DNA of 64,000 nt from Streptomyces sp. NBC_01669 (GTDB taxonomy: Bacteria; Actinomycetota; Actinomycetes; Streptomycetales; Streptomycetaceae), in the NCBI RefSeq assembly GCF_026339735.1, contig NZ_JAPEQG010000001.1:992001-1056000 (forward strand), given 5' to 3'. Numbering within the stretch: position 1 is the stretch's first letter; the number at the start of each line of letters is the position of its first letter. Of this stretch, positions 9,024 to 18,772 are shown one piece after another. Made by a program: the position numbers and the translations under genes. The notes below the pieces were generated by a model. It searched no databases. It was not told where the DNA came from and worked only from the letters and a program-made list of their open reading frames with translations.

Positions 9024-9632
9024 TTAGGACCGCCGCCCTCGGACGGGCTCCAGCCGTAGCTGCTGCGGAGCCGATTTCAGATGGGCCGAGAGGTCCGGAA
9101 GGGGTGTTGCCTCCCCTGCCGTGAACCAGAGCATGACGTCCTCACCGGTACGGACCGGCAGTGCGGGGAAGTTGTTCTCCGCGTGCTCGGTGCGGTGGAC
9201 CGCCTGCGGAGGAGCTCCGGCGGCGGTCAGCCGGGGTCGCAGGTACTGCTCGAAGTGGTCAGCGAAGGCCACGTCCAAGGGGTGGCAGACGGTCGCGACG
9301 ACCGGCTTCGCGGCGTCCGGAGCTGCAAAGCCCGGTCCGCGCAGCAGGAGGACGTCGTCCGAGTCCAGCATGGTCGCGTTGGCCGCCTCGCGGTGGGCCT
9401 GCCAGACGGGACCGTAGTAGAAGGCGTGCAGCGCTCGCGCCCGCGCAGTCATGTCCGGGAAGCTGCGCAGCCAGACGAAGCGGTCCGGGTCGTCCAGGTC
9501 CCGGAACCGGCCGCCGACGGTGATACCGACCGCCTCCTGACCTCTGACGAACTCCTGCTCGAAGAGGTCGACCAGCGTGTCCCGGGCGCCCGGGTGCAGG
9601 GTGTACTGCCGGAGTTCGACTATGGCGTTCAT
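9024..9632 (-). CDS. NIPSNAP-family protein
   Basis: 202 aa, starting MNAIVELRQYTLHPGARDTL. The ferredoxin-like alpha/beta barrel typical of NIPSNAP and antibiotic-monooxygenase-like proteins is visible twice (about 1-100 and 115-200). The first copy includes DRFVWLRSFPDMTARARALH and FYYGPVWQAHREAANATMLD. No cofactor motif is seen, and the biochemical role of these bacterial proteins is not settled. The ATG at 9632 is preferred because similarity starts there, although the frame is open further upstream. The stop codon coincides with the MITE target duplication. It was probably once divergent or co-regulated with the decayed ArsR gene upstream. Confidence 0.8.
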   Translation of the reverse strand: MNAIVELRQYTLHPGARDTLVDLFEQEFVRGQEAVGITVGGRFRDLDDPDRFVWLRSFPDMTARARALHAFYYGPVWQAHREAANATMLDSDDVLLLRGPGFAAPDAAKPVVATVCHPLDVAFADHFEQYLRPRLTAAGAPPQAVHRTEHAENNFPALPVRTGEDVMLWFTAGEATPLPDLSAHLKSAPQQLRLEPVRGRRS

Positions 9633-9688
9633 GGCCGGGAAGTTAGCAGCACTCCACTGACATCTCCTGTCAGTAGAAACGGGCATGC

Positions 9689-10245
9689 TCACGCGGCCCA
9701 CGCATGACCGCAGGGGCCCACCCGGCCCGGAGCCGGACAGCCCTTGGCCGAGAAGGGCCGGGGCCCGCCGTCCAGCAGGGCCCGGACGAGCGGGGGTGAG
9801 GCTGTGCAGGACGGCGGTGCCGATCCGGGTCGTCGGCACCGGCCCCGCGTTGCGCAGCACGGTGGCGTGGTGCCGATCCGGGTCGTGGGCACCGGCCCCG
9901 CGTTGCGCAGCACGGTGGCGTGCCGACTGGCCGAGGCCAGGGAGACGCCGACGCGTTCGGCGAGCGCGGTGGTCGTCGCCGGATCGCGCACACATAGGAG
10001 GACCGCGGCGCAGGTCCGGCCGAGCAGCGGCCCGAGCACCCGGGGCGAGCCGGCCGGCGTGCCGGGAAAATGCATCGGTGGGGCGAGGACGGTCGACTCC
10101 TCGGGCCCGTACATGATCACGAGGCTCGTCGCGAACCAGGACGGCATGAGCAGCAGCCCCCGGCCGCACAGCGGGATGTCGTACGAGGAGCGCGACGGCA
10201 GGTGCAGGGTCGGCGGGTGTGATCGTCCGGGCGAAGCCTTTCGCC
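9689..10245 (-). pseudogene. Decayed ArsR/SmtB-like winged-helix regulator (C-terminal part)
   Basis: The readable part includes YDIPLCGRGLLLMPSWFATS, then LLGRTCAAVLLCVRDPATTT, then the HTH ALAERVGVSLASASRHATVL and RNAGPVPTTRIGT. This matches the C-terminal two-thirds of the long Streptomyces ArsR-type regulators. The N-terminal part (roughly 150-200 residues) is missing, with the neighbouring gene beginning where it should lie. A 53-bp tandem duplication just after the HTH shifts the frame. One extra base further on restores it, so the final segment PLVRALLDGG is again in frame. The product cannot be a normal regulator. Confidence 0.7.
9816..9921. repeat. 53-bp tandem duplication (two copies)
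   Basis: Copies at 9816-9868 and 9869-9921 are nearly identical (a visible C/G difference in the CGTCGGC/CGTGGGC stretch). Because 53 is not a multiple of three, it breaks the reading frame of the ArsR relic. Confidence 0.9.
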
Positions 10246-10341
10246 CAGACGTGAAAGGCCATGCGGTCGCGGGGCGCCCTGGGCATGCTCTCGAGCGTCC
10301 CCGAGCGGCGGGACCCACCCATGTACCCGGAGGTCGCAACG

Positions 10342-11298
10342 ATGCCCGGCACCAACCGTCTTCTGTGTCTCGGCGCCTCGGTCCTGCTGGCCGGCCTGGC
10401 AGCCCAACCCGCCCCGGCCGTCGCGCACGATCTGCCGCGCACCTACGTCGTCGCACGGTCCCCGGGGGTATTGCCCGAGGGGATCGCGATCGACGGCGAC
10501 GGCACGATGTACGTGTCCTCCGACGGCACCGGCGCACTGTACCGGGGGAACGTCCGCGCCCCCCGCCTGCGTCCCTTCCGCGCGGACGGCGTCGAGGACC
10601 GTACGAGCACCCTGGGGGTGCACACCGACGCCCAGGGTCGGGTCTTCTCGGTGGGAGGCGCCGAGCTGACCGTCCACGACCGCCGCGGGCGCCTGCTGGC
10701 CACGCTTACCGCACAGAGCGGACCGCTCGGCGCGCCCGACCTCAACGACCTTGTGATCACCGAGAACGCCGTCTACGTCACGGACTGGGCCAATCCCGTC
10801 GTGCACCGCGCCGAGATCCAAGGCGGCGAACTCGGGCCCCTGGAGCCCTGGCTCGACATCCGCTCCGCCTTCCCCCAGTTCCCGGCGCAGTTCTGGCTGC
10901 TGAACGGCATCGTGGCGGACCGGTCGGGGCGAACCCTGCTGGTGGCCTCCAACGGAACGGAGGCCGTGTGGCGGGTCGACGTCGCCACCCGAGAGGTAGG
11001 TCAACTGGATCTGGGCGGGGCGTCCTTCGGTGCCGACGGCATGCTGCTGCGCGGGCGGACGTTGTACGCGGTGCTCAACTACGGCGCCCCGAGCGGGGTC
11101 TACGTCGCCTCGCTCGACGAGGAGCTGCGCACCGGATCGGTGACCCACCGGATCACGGGCGAGCCGTTCGACCTGCCCACCACGCTGGCCCGCCACGGCT
11201 GCCGGCTCTACGTGGTGAACAGCCAGAACGACGACCCCCCGGGGGAGCCCCCGTACACCGTGAGCGCGATCGACGACCCGGTCTGCGAGCGTCCCTGA
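10342..11298 (+). CDS. Exported NHL/SMP-30-like beta-propeller protein
   Basis: 318 aa from the ATG at 10342, preceded by GGAGGT (10329-10334) with about 8-nt spacing; longer in-frame starts lack a site. Residues 1-29 form a signal peptide (LLCLGASVLLAGLAAQPAPA). The rest reads as repeated four-strand blades: LPEGIAIDGDGTMYVSSDGT, LGVHTDAQGRVFSVGGAELT, LLNGIVADRSGRTLLVASNG, GADGMLLRGRTLYAVLNYG. These match the SMP-30/gluconolactonase/NHL superfamily. Metal ligands are not certain, so enzymatic function is open. It is monocistronic between two relics. Confidence 0.75.
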   Translation: MPGTNRLLCLGASVLLAGLAAQPAPAVAHDLPRTYVVARSPGVLPEGIAIDGDGTMYVSSDGTGALYRGNVRAPRLRPFRADGVEDRTSTLGVHTDAQGRVFSVGGAELTVHDRRGRLLATLTAQSGPLGAPDLNDLVITENAVYVTDWANPVVHRAEIQGGELGPLEPWLDIRSAFPQFPAQFWLLNGIVADRSGRTLLVASNGTEAVWRVDVATREVGQLDLGGASFGADGMLLRGRTLYAVLNYGAPSGVYVASLDEELRTGSVTHRITGEPFDLPTTLARHGCRLYVVNSQNDDPPGEPPYTVSAIDDPVCERP

Positions 11299-11340
11299 CT
11301 TGATCTTTCACCTGCGCGGTGCGGTCGTGGGGTCGCTGAC

Positions 11341-11774
11341 GATGACGTCCACTTCGAGGGCGACACCGTCTCCATCACGTTCGGCACATCGCCGGTCGTC
11401 CTGCCCGCGCTGTTGGCCGGCCTCGTCCTCGAGCTCGTCGCGACCCGCTGCGGCAAGTCCAGAATCGGCACTCCGCAGGACGTTCCCTGGCTGTTCCCAG
11501 GAGGACAGCCGGGACGTCCCCTCACCGACAGCCAGATCGGCAAGCGTCTTCATCAATCGGGATCCGTCCCGAACAGGACCGCTCCATCGCGTTGTTCACT
11601 CTCGCGACCGAAGTCCCGGCCGCGATCCTCGCCCGGATGCTCGGGGTCCACATCAAAGTCGCCGTCCAGTGGCAGCAAGCATCGGGCGGAGACTGGGCTG
11701 CCTACGCCGCCGATGTGAGTAGCGGGCACAAGAGCCCTGTTACGTCTGGACACTCTCTAACTCGCAGTCGGTGA
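11341..11774 (+). pseudogene. C-terminal relic of a site-specific recombinase/integrase-like protein, frameshifted
   Basis: One frame reads DDVHFEGDTVSITFGTSPVV then LPALLAGLVLELVATRCGKS and WLFPGGQPGRPLTDSQIGKR. After about 11550 the match continues in another frame as FTLATEVPAAILARMLGVHI and KVAVQWQQASGGDWAAYAAD. Together these are the end of a family of Streptomyces recombinase-like proteins. The start and a full catalytic domain are absent and at least one frameshift is present. Confidence 0.6.
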
Positions 11775-11872
11775 GGGCGGGCTGCGCCCGCCCTCACACC
11801 GGCTCCGAAACATCGCTAGTGCCGCGCCAGGCAACGTTCGCCGGTATTCGATGTGGGATATCGTCCTCGGCC

Positions 11873-12460
11873 ATGGGCGAGTTGATAATGATCAGGCATG
11901 GTGAGACCGAATGGAGCCGGACGGGCCAGCACGGCGGCCGCACCGATCTTGCGCTGACGGACACGGGCGTGGCCGCGGCCAAGGCGCTCGCCCCGAAGCT
12001 GGCCGGCCGCGACCTGGTCGCCATATTCAGCAGCCCCCTGAGTCGCGCGCTGCGGACCGCCGAGTTGGCGGGCCTGTCCGGCGTCACGCCCGACGCGGAC
12101 CTGGTCGAGTGGGACTACGGCGGCTATGAGGGCCTGACTGCGGCGCAGATCCAGCAGATGCGGCCGGGCTGGGACCTGTGGCGCGACGGCGTCGTCCCCG
12201 GCGACGCCGACCATCCGGGCGAACAGCTCCATCAGGTGGCCGCGCGCACGGACGCGGTGCTGGAGCGGGTGCGGCCGATGCTGAACGATGGTGACGTCGC
12301 GATCGTGGCCCACGGTCACCTGCAGCGTGTTCTCACCTCGCGCTGGCTCGGCCTGGACCCGTCAGCCAGCCGACTGTTCGGCCACCCGCATCCAGGCACC
12401 ATCAGCATTCTGGGCATGGAGCACGAGCAGCCGGTCGTGCTCGCCTGGAGCCTGCCGTAG
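11873..12460 (+). CDS. Histidine phosphatase (phosphoglycerate-mutase-like)
   Basis: 195 aa starting MGELIMIRHGETEW. The RHGE motif (residues 8-11) supplies the phospho-accepting histidine, and VAHGHLQRVL near residue 142 supplies the second catalytic histidine. IFSSPLSRALRTAELAG carries the phosphate-binding Arg. The length fits small SixA/CobC/acid-phosphatase-like members, so a broad-specificity phosphatase is likelier than glycolytic mutase. The ATG at 11873 sits right at the domain start; the in-frame upstream extension has no similarity. It stands alone between mobile-element relics. Confidence 0.85.
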   Translation: MGELIMIRHGETEWSRTGQHGGRTDLALTDTGVAAAKALAPKLAGRDLVAIFSSPLSRALRTAELAGLSGVTPDADLVEWDYGGYEGLTAAQIQQMRPGWDLWRDGVVPGDADHPGEQLHQVAARTDAVLERVRPMLNDGDVAIVAHGHLQRVLTSRWLGLDPSASRLFGHPHPGTISILGMEHEQPVVLAWSLP

Positions 12461-12471
12461 CGGCTGGCGCG

Positions 12472-12940
12472 TCAGGCGACATTCGCTCTGGCGATGACCT
12501 TGCGCAGACTCGGGTCGGTGACATGCCCGTTGCGCCAGGCGATGTTGCGGCGGATCATGCTGGCTTGCACTCGATGGTTGGGATGGTCGCTGCCGTCCAG
12601 GGCGAAGTGGCGCAGCGCAGTGAACTGCAGCTCGATCCGGTTCAGCCACGAGCTGTTGGTCGGGGTGTAGGCGATCTCGACGTTGTTGGTCGCAGCCCAG
12701 TCCCCGAGCCTACCGTCCCTCTTCGTGGTCAGGTGGGGTGAGAAGTTGTCGCAGATGATCGGCCTGCGGGTTTCCACGGGGTGCAGGGAGCGGCAGAACT
12801 CCAGGAACTGCACTCGCTTCTTGCGCGGCTTGACGTGCCCGAACAGCTTGTCGTCGATCAGGTTGTAGGCGGCGAACAGATGCCGGACCCCGTCGTTGCG
12901 GTTGTAGGTGGCTCGCATCCGGGGCCGCGGCTCGCGGTCG
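12472..12940 (-). pseudogene. IS630-family transposase, C-terminal half
   Basis: The readable product runs RMRATYNRNDGVRHLFAAYN, ICDNFSPHLTTKRDGRLGDW and IAYTPTNSSWLNRIELQFTA, ending FRRNIAWRN-like. The second catalytic Asp (ICDNFSPH) and the Glu (NSSWLNRIE) are present, but the first Asp and the whole N-terminal HTH region are lost. The break at about 12940 abuts the IS701 relic on the other strand, consistent with one element landing in another followed by deletion. Confidence 0.8.
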
Positions 12941-12945
12941 GGGTT

Positions 12946-13975
12946 CTCTGGCCCGGCGGGATCAGCGAGCCAAGGGCGAGCTGTACCTGCGGGGGCTGAT
13001 GCTGGACGGCAAGCGCAAGTCGATGCAGCCGATGGCCGAACGACTGGGCGTGGACCACCAGCAACTCCAGCAGTTCGTGGCCTCCTCGACCTGGGACTGG
13101 GCCAAGGTCCGTGAGCAGCTGGCTCGTTGGGCTGCCGCTCACATCTCGCCGAAGGCGTACGCGATCGACAATGTGGGCTTTCCCAAGGACGGCTACGACT
13201 CACCGGGTGTGGCGCGGATGTACTGCGGCGCGCTGGGAAAGCGCGGCAACTGCCAGATCGGCGTCAGCGTCAATCTGGTCAGCGACCACGCCTCCTCGGC
13301 GGTCAACTGGCGCCTGTTCCTGCCCGAGAGCTGGGACGACACCAAGAACACCGGCGATGCACTGCTGACCGGGGCAATCCAGCGCCGACGCGCCAAGGCG
13401 GCCATCCCCGACAGCGAGCGGCACAAGGAGAAGTGGCGCCTGGCCCTGGACATGCTCGACGAGGTCCGCGAGGGCTGGGAACTGCCCGGCCTGCCGGTGG
13501 TCGCCGACGCCGGATACGGCGACGCGACCGGCTTCCGCGAGGGCCCGACCGAGCGCGACCTGACCTACGCCGTCGCGGTCAAGGGCACCACCACCGCCTA
13601 CCCGGGCGACACCGTCCCCGAGCGCCCGCCCTACAGCGGCCAGGGCCGCCCGCCCGGACCCGCCTACCCCGTCCAGCACAGCACTCTGCGCCAACTCGGC
13701 CTGAACACAGGGCGATCGGCGGCACGAACCGTGACCTGGCGCCAGGGCAGCAAGACCACGAAGCACAACCCCCGCGCCGACATGCGCTCACGGTTCCTGG
13801 CGCTGCGGGTCAGACCCGCAAACCGAACGATCCGCCGCGCCGCCGACGGCTCCCTGCCCGAATGCTGACTGCTGGCCGAATGGCCGCCCGGCGCCACCGA
13901 GCCCACCGACCACTGGCTCTCCACCCTGCCTGCCGACACCCCGCTGCGCGAACTGGTCCGCATCGCCAAGATGAG
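12946..13975 (+). pseudogene. IS701-family transposase, truncated at both ends with an internal stop
   Basis: The frame reads GELYLRGLMLDGKRKSMQPM, AERLGVDHQQLQQFVASSTW and YAIDNVGFPKDGYDSPGVAR, continuing through PVVADAGYGDATGFREG. This is the DDE core of IS701-type transposases. The N-terminal roughly 40-60 residues are missing at the junction with the IS630 relic. A TGA at 13866-13868 stands where the family pattern (LPECWLLAEWP) expects TGG. Past it the frame continues as LLAEWPPGATEPTDHWLSTL and ELVRIAKMR before similarity is lost near 13975. The element is dead. Confidence 0.85.
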
Positions 13976-14104
13976 GTTGACCTTGTTGCAGGCGACGGCC
14001 TCCAGCGGCCCGTACCCGGGGGTCGGGCCGTCCCCGTCGGGCAGGTCCGCCCGCCGGAACCGCTGGTCCTCCGGGTCACGGAAGCGCGGGTGTGGGCGAT
14101 TCCG
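13976..14104 (-). other. Unidentified coding-like remnant
   Basis: On the minus strand about 40 codons with strong third-position GC read RPHPRFRDPEDQRFRRADLP then DGDGPTPGYGPLEAVACNKV. The block has no start codon, ends abruptly at the IS701 relic and is preceded by a stop. It looks like a piece of a real gene cut by the transposon; I do not recognise the family. Confidence 0.35.
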
Positions 14105-14145
14105 TCAGGGCGAGTGGATGTCTGGGTGCAACGGCAACGAGGCGG

Positions 14146-15018
14146 TCAGCCGATGCACACAGCGACCAGGCAGATCTGCGTCGGAGATGTCGGATCACCC
14201 GGCGACGTGATCGGCAGAAGGTTCACAGCCGATGGTCCTGCGCCGCGGCGTTCGGCGGAAGCGGGCGCGGTCGTCTCCGGGGCCTGGGCCTGGGCCGGGG
14301 TGTCGGCGTTGCCGACGTGCGTCGCGTCTGCCGACTCGGGTGTGGTGTGCGGCGTAGCGCTCGGGACCGCGGGAGACGGGGCCGTGGCGGCGGCCTTCGG
14401 CTGCCGGCTCGTCGTCCCCGTGTGAGGCGCGGCAACGGTGGCGCTCCGCTGTCGGCTCGTTGTCGTGGGTGAGTGAGGGCCGGGTTGCCGCGAAACCTGG
14501 GTGTCCGGTTGCTCCGATACCGAGTCGGTGGTCGCTGTCCGGGGTGTGGCCGCGGTCACCGGCTCCGGCGGTGAGGCTGCGTGTGTGTGGCTGCTGGAAG
14601 GCCTGGTGGACGGCAGCGCGGCAACGGTCAGGCCGCCACCGACAAGGGCAACGGCCGTTGCGGCCGCGGCCCGACGCTTGTTCTTCTTCCAACGTGCCAG
14701 CTGCCGACGCCGAGCCGCCCGGCCCTGTCCGGTGGAGGCAGTGCCTTCGTGGCCGCTGATCGAACCAGCGCCCGAAGCATCCACCGCGTCTCCGAATGCG
14801 CCGCTGCCGATCGGTTCGGCATCGGAGTGTTGAGTGCCGAGGTAAGACCCCGGAGCGGGCATCTCCTCCGCGCTCCATGTCTGCCTGGTCGTTGCAGTAG
14901 AGGCGGCCGCGCCGGGGAGGCGCCGGGCGGGCGGGGCAATGTCGGGAGCGTATGCGCCGCACCCTGGACACACGAGTGCCCCATTGAGAATCCGGCGGCA
15001 CGCGGAGCAGTAGTCCAT
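14146..15018 (-). CDS. SCO2400-family protein: zinc-ribbon, transmembrane segment, mucin-like tail
   Basis: 290 aa from the ATG at 15018. It opens MDYCSACRRILNGALVCPGC with CxxC pairs (residues 4-7 and 17-20) forming a small zinc ribbon. A basic stretch RRRQLARWKKNKRRAAAATA leads into one hydrophobic segment (AVALVGGGLTVAALP, about 140-160). A long Thr/Ser/Pro/Ala-rich region fills the rest and probably extends outside the cell. This architecture is that of the Streptomyces SCO2400 family, function unknown. Longer upstream starts add sequence without the family pattern. Confidence 0.75.
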   Translation of the reverse strand: MDYCSACRRILNGALVCPGCGAYAPDIAPPARRLPGAAASTATTRQTWSAEEMPAPGSYLGTQHSDAEPIGSGAFGDAVDASGAGSISGHEGTASTGQGRAARRRQLARWKKNKRRAAAATAVALVGGGLTVAALPSTRPSSSHTHAASPPEPVTAATPRTATTDSVSEQPDTQVSRQPGPHSPTTTSRQRSATVAAPHTGTTSRQPKAAATAPSPAVPSATPHTTPESADATHVGNADTPAQAQAPETTAPASAERRGAGPSAVNLLPITSPGDPTSPTQICLVAVCIG

Positions 15019-15738
15019 CTGCGATCTTTCTGTGCTGGCTGCGCCGCCAGGGATGTCGGCGACCTGTCTCGGGTTTCGCACGCGGGATCGAGCGGGCAGC
15101 AACGCTACTGGGACCGGCCGAAGATGATGCGCAGCCCTTGTGACGCTGCTGCAAAGATCTACGGCGGTGGCGCGGCCATTGCATGGAGCGGGTGAAAGGA
15201 ATCGAGCTCGGGCCCCGGGATCGGGAATTACCCTGCGGCTGCAGCGAGACAGCGCATCCGCAAACTCCTCATGGCGTGCGGGGCGGCCGCCGGAGCGCCG
15301 CCCGCCCCCCGCCTCTCGACGTCCATCGCCGTCATGGCATGGTCAACACGCACACGATCACGGCGGCCGAAGAGCGTGCGTGTGCCCGGACGTTGCCCAG
15401 CAGTTCCACCCCCTCGCCGCCGGGCCATGAACTTCTGCCCGAGATGCAGCCACCGGGGACAGCCGCTGACGCCGCGGACCTGGGGCAGGCGATGAGCGGG
15501 TCCCCGTAGTGATGGCCGGGGGCGCTCGGGCCGACGAGCTTCCCGGTTGGACATCTCCACAGCCTGCGTACCGTCTCCGACGACCCTGCAGGCGTGGCCC
15601 GTCCAGGCCCGAACCGCAGGAGAATCGCGCTCCTCGTCGTCCGCAGAGATACGCCCGCCGTTCCCCCGGCCGCGCGTACAGCGGGATCACTGCCCTGGGC
15701 CCAATGCGAACGGGATGCGGGCAGGAGAGGGTGGAGGC
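15019..15738. other. Intergenic region without a recognisable gene
   Basis: Several frames are open, but none gives a protein with recognisable motifs or consistent codon bias. It carries the promoter side of the SCO2400-family gene and of the small membrane protein downstream. Confidence 0.45.
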
Positions 15739-15921
15739 ATGGCCATATCACTGAATCCCCCAGGGGAGACACCACCTGCCGAGGGCTGCATCAGCGAAGC
15801 CCACCAGGAGCGCCCGGACGGAGGCATCTGGGAACACCCCGCCCTATGGCTGGGACTCATTCTGCTGGGATCGGTCATCTTTGCCGCGTTCTTCATCGCG
15901 CGGATCTTCGGATACGGATGA
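15739..15921 (+). CDS. DUF6480-like small membrane protein
   Basis: 60 aa from the ATG at 15739, with GGAGG at 15733-15737. NPPGETPPAEGCISEAHQER is the conserved cytoplasmic motif of DUF6480 proteins. It is followed by one C-terminal membrane segment (PALWLGLILLGSVIFAAFFI, about 34-55). Most members have a slightly longer N-terminus (EPGGGVPPGETPP), so this is a short form. Function unknown. It is monocistronic. Confidence 0.7.
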   Translation: MAISLNPPGETPPAEGCISEAHQERPDGGIWEHPALWLGLILLGSVIFAAFFIARIFGYG

Positions 15922-16465
15922 TCGGCCGACCCCGGCGCCGGCCGGTGACCGGACCAGGCCTCGGCCGGCGTCGACCGCGGTGAGCATCGGGCAGAGGGCC
16001 GGCGCCCCAGCGACGGTTGTCCGGTTTCCCACGGGGTGGCGTCCCCGTCGGCAGGCAAGGCCGGGGCAAGGCCGGTCCCGCCGGACACCGGACCCACCCG
16101 CTCGACGGACGCCCTCGCCGAGCAAGCACGGCCGGGCCCCCTGTACGCCACGGTGGCGGGGCTGCGTGGCGGACGGGCTGCTGGCGGCGGACGTGGTGGC
16201 GCTGCTTCGGATGCCGTAGGGGCGGCGGGTCCCGGAGCTGGAGCGGCTGCGCCGAATCGGATGGCGACGTCGGCGTGACCCGGCCGCCCCGACACCGACG
16301 AGGAAGGATGAGTCCCCAGGGTGTGCTCAGGGGGCGGCGGCATCGCCGTACGCGGCGCGTCACCGCTTCGGGAAGAGCTTGTCCGTTCACAACGGACGGC
16401 AAAAAGGCAAAGGCAAAGGCAAAGAAGTCACCCACTCCTTGCCACTCTCAACATATAGCGCACCG
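15922..16465. other. Intergenic region, no assigned gene
   Basis: No recognisable protein on either strand. A short run of AAGGCA hexamers lies near 16400-16422. The region leads into the rifamycin-associated element of rox. Confidence 0.4.
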
Positions 16466-16485
16466 GGGGCCTTGCGGCAAGACCC
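16466..16485 (+). promoter_or_regulatory. Rifamycin-associated element (RAE) upstream of rox
   Basis: GGGCCTTGCGGCAAGACCC (16467-16485) is an interrupted inverted repeat with arms CTTGC and GCAAG. It closely matches the 19-bp RAE known to lie upstream of rifamycin-inducible resistance genes in actinomycetes, as I recall the consensus. It lies about 220 bp before the monooxygenase start. The TTGCGG inside it could serve as a -35 with CAGAAT (16497-16502) as a weak -10 at 19-bp spacing; that part is speculative. Confidence 0.8.
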
Positions 16486-16693
16486 GGGTCGTGCTGCAGA
16501 ATCTCCGACCGAAGCCAGTACCTGGGGAAATCGGGGCTTCGCGAAGTACATGTGCTTTTGTCGACATGTGGGTCTCGCGGGACGCGAACCGTCGATGGGA
16601 CTCGCGGTGCGGTCGCGGGCACTCGGCGCGGAGGTGCGGGTGTGCGCACCGCCGGGCTACGCGGAGCAGCTGGCCGAAATGCACATTTGTTGA

Positions 16694-18133
<1,440 letters not shown>

Positions 18134-18329
18134 GCGCGCAGTCGTGGCTCGAAAGGGTGGGACCTGTCTCCGGCCGAGTTCGGCGCGGTCCGGTGCGTGA
18201 CACCCGGTCCTGATGCTTGGGGTGGTGGCGGCCGCGTGGACGCCAGGCGGATTCCTCGGGATTTCCGGGGACCTCGATCCCTCGGTACACACACGGCCTT
18301 CCTCTGCGAGCCTGTGCAGGGCTTCGCGC

Positions 18330-18680
18330 GCCGAGGGCCGCGAGGCCGCCGCCGAGGATCCAGGGGTTTCGGCGGCCCGGAGCGGTCGGAGAAGTGGCCC
18401 GCAAGCGGGCTGAAGACGGTCGCGAAGTTCGCGGAGACGCCGGAGACGAGACCGGGGTTGGCCACCTTGTCCGCCGGGTCGACGAGTTCGACCTGGATGG
18501 GCAGGAGCACCACACCGATGCCCACGCCGACCAGGAACATCGCGGCGTTGGCCACCGTGAGCAGGCGTTGGCCACCGTGAGCATGGGCATCAACCGCAGC
18601 AGCGCGCGACCGCGAGTCTCGACGGGGCCGGCCGGTGCCGGTATCGCCTCGGCAGCGGGCTGCACTTCGGGGGTGTACAT
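18330..18680 (-). pseudogene. N-terminal fragment of an MFS transporter, frameshifted by a 20-bp duplication
   Basis: From the ATG at 18680 the product begins MYTPEVQPAAEAIPAPAGPV and reaches LLRLMPMLTVANA, then loses frame. Removing one 20-bp copy restores AAMFLVGVGIGVVLLPIQVE, VSGVSANFATVFSPLAGHFS, then after another slip GRRNPWILGGG. This is the first two or three transmembrane helices and loop motif of an MFS permease of the GRR-PWILGG type. Everything after about 115 residues is gone. Confidence 0.75.
18545..18584. repeat. 20-bp tandem duplication in the MFS relic
   Basis: Copies at 18545-18564 and 18565-18584 differ at one base. The duplication breaks frame near codon 37 of the transporter fragment. 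Confidence 0.9.
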
Positions 18681-18772
18681 GCCGGAACTCCTCGGCCATG
18701 CATCCCGGTGGGGGCGGGCCTGGTCGCGCGAAGGGGAATCAGCGGGAGGGTGGGGATGCGGACGGCCGGGCG

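Noticed and set aside
11873..12460. Glycolytic phosphoglycerate mutase
   Set aside because: At 195 aa it is shorter than dPGM and lacks its extended C-terminus; a general histidine phosphatase is the safer call.
15019..15738. Several overlapping small open frames
   Set aside because: None has recognisable domains or a supported start; counted as spacer.
16036..16278. Plus-strand 80-aa frame upstream of rox
   Set aside because: Low-complexity Ala/Gly/Pro sequence without motif or convincing start; treated as non-coding.
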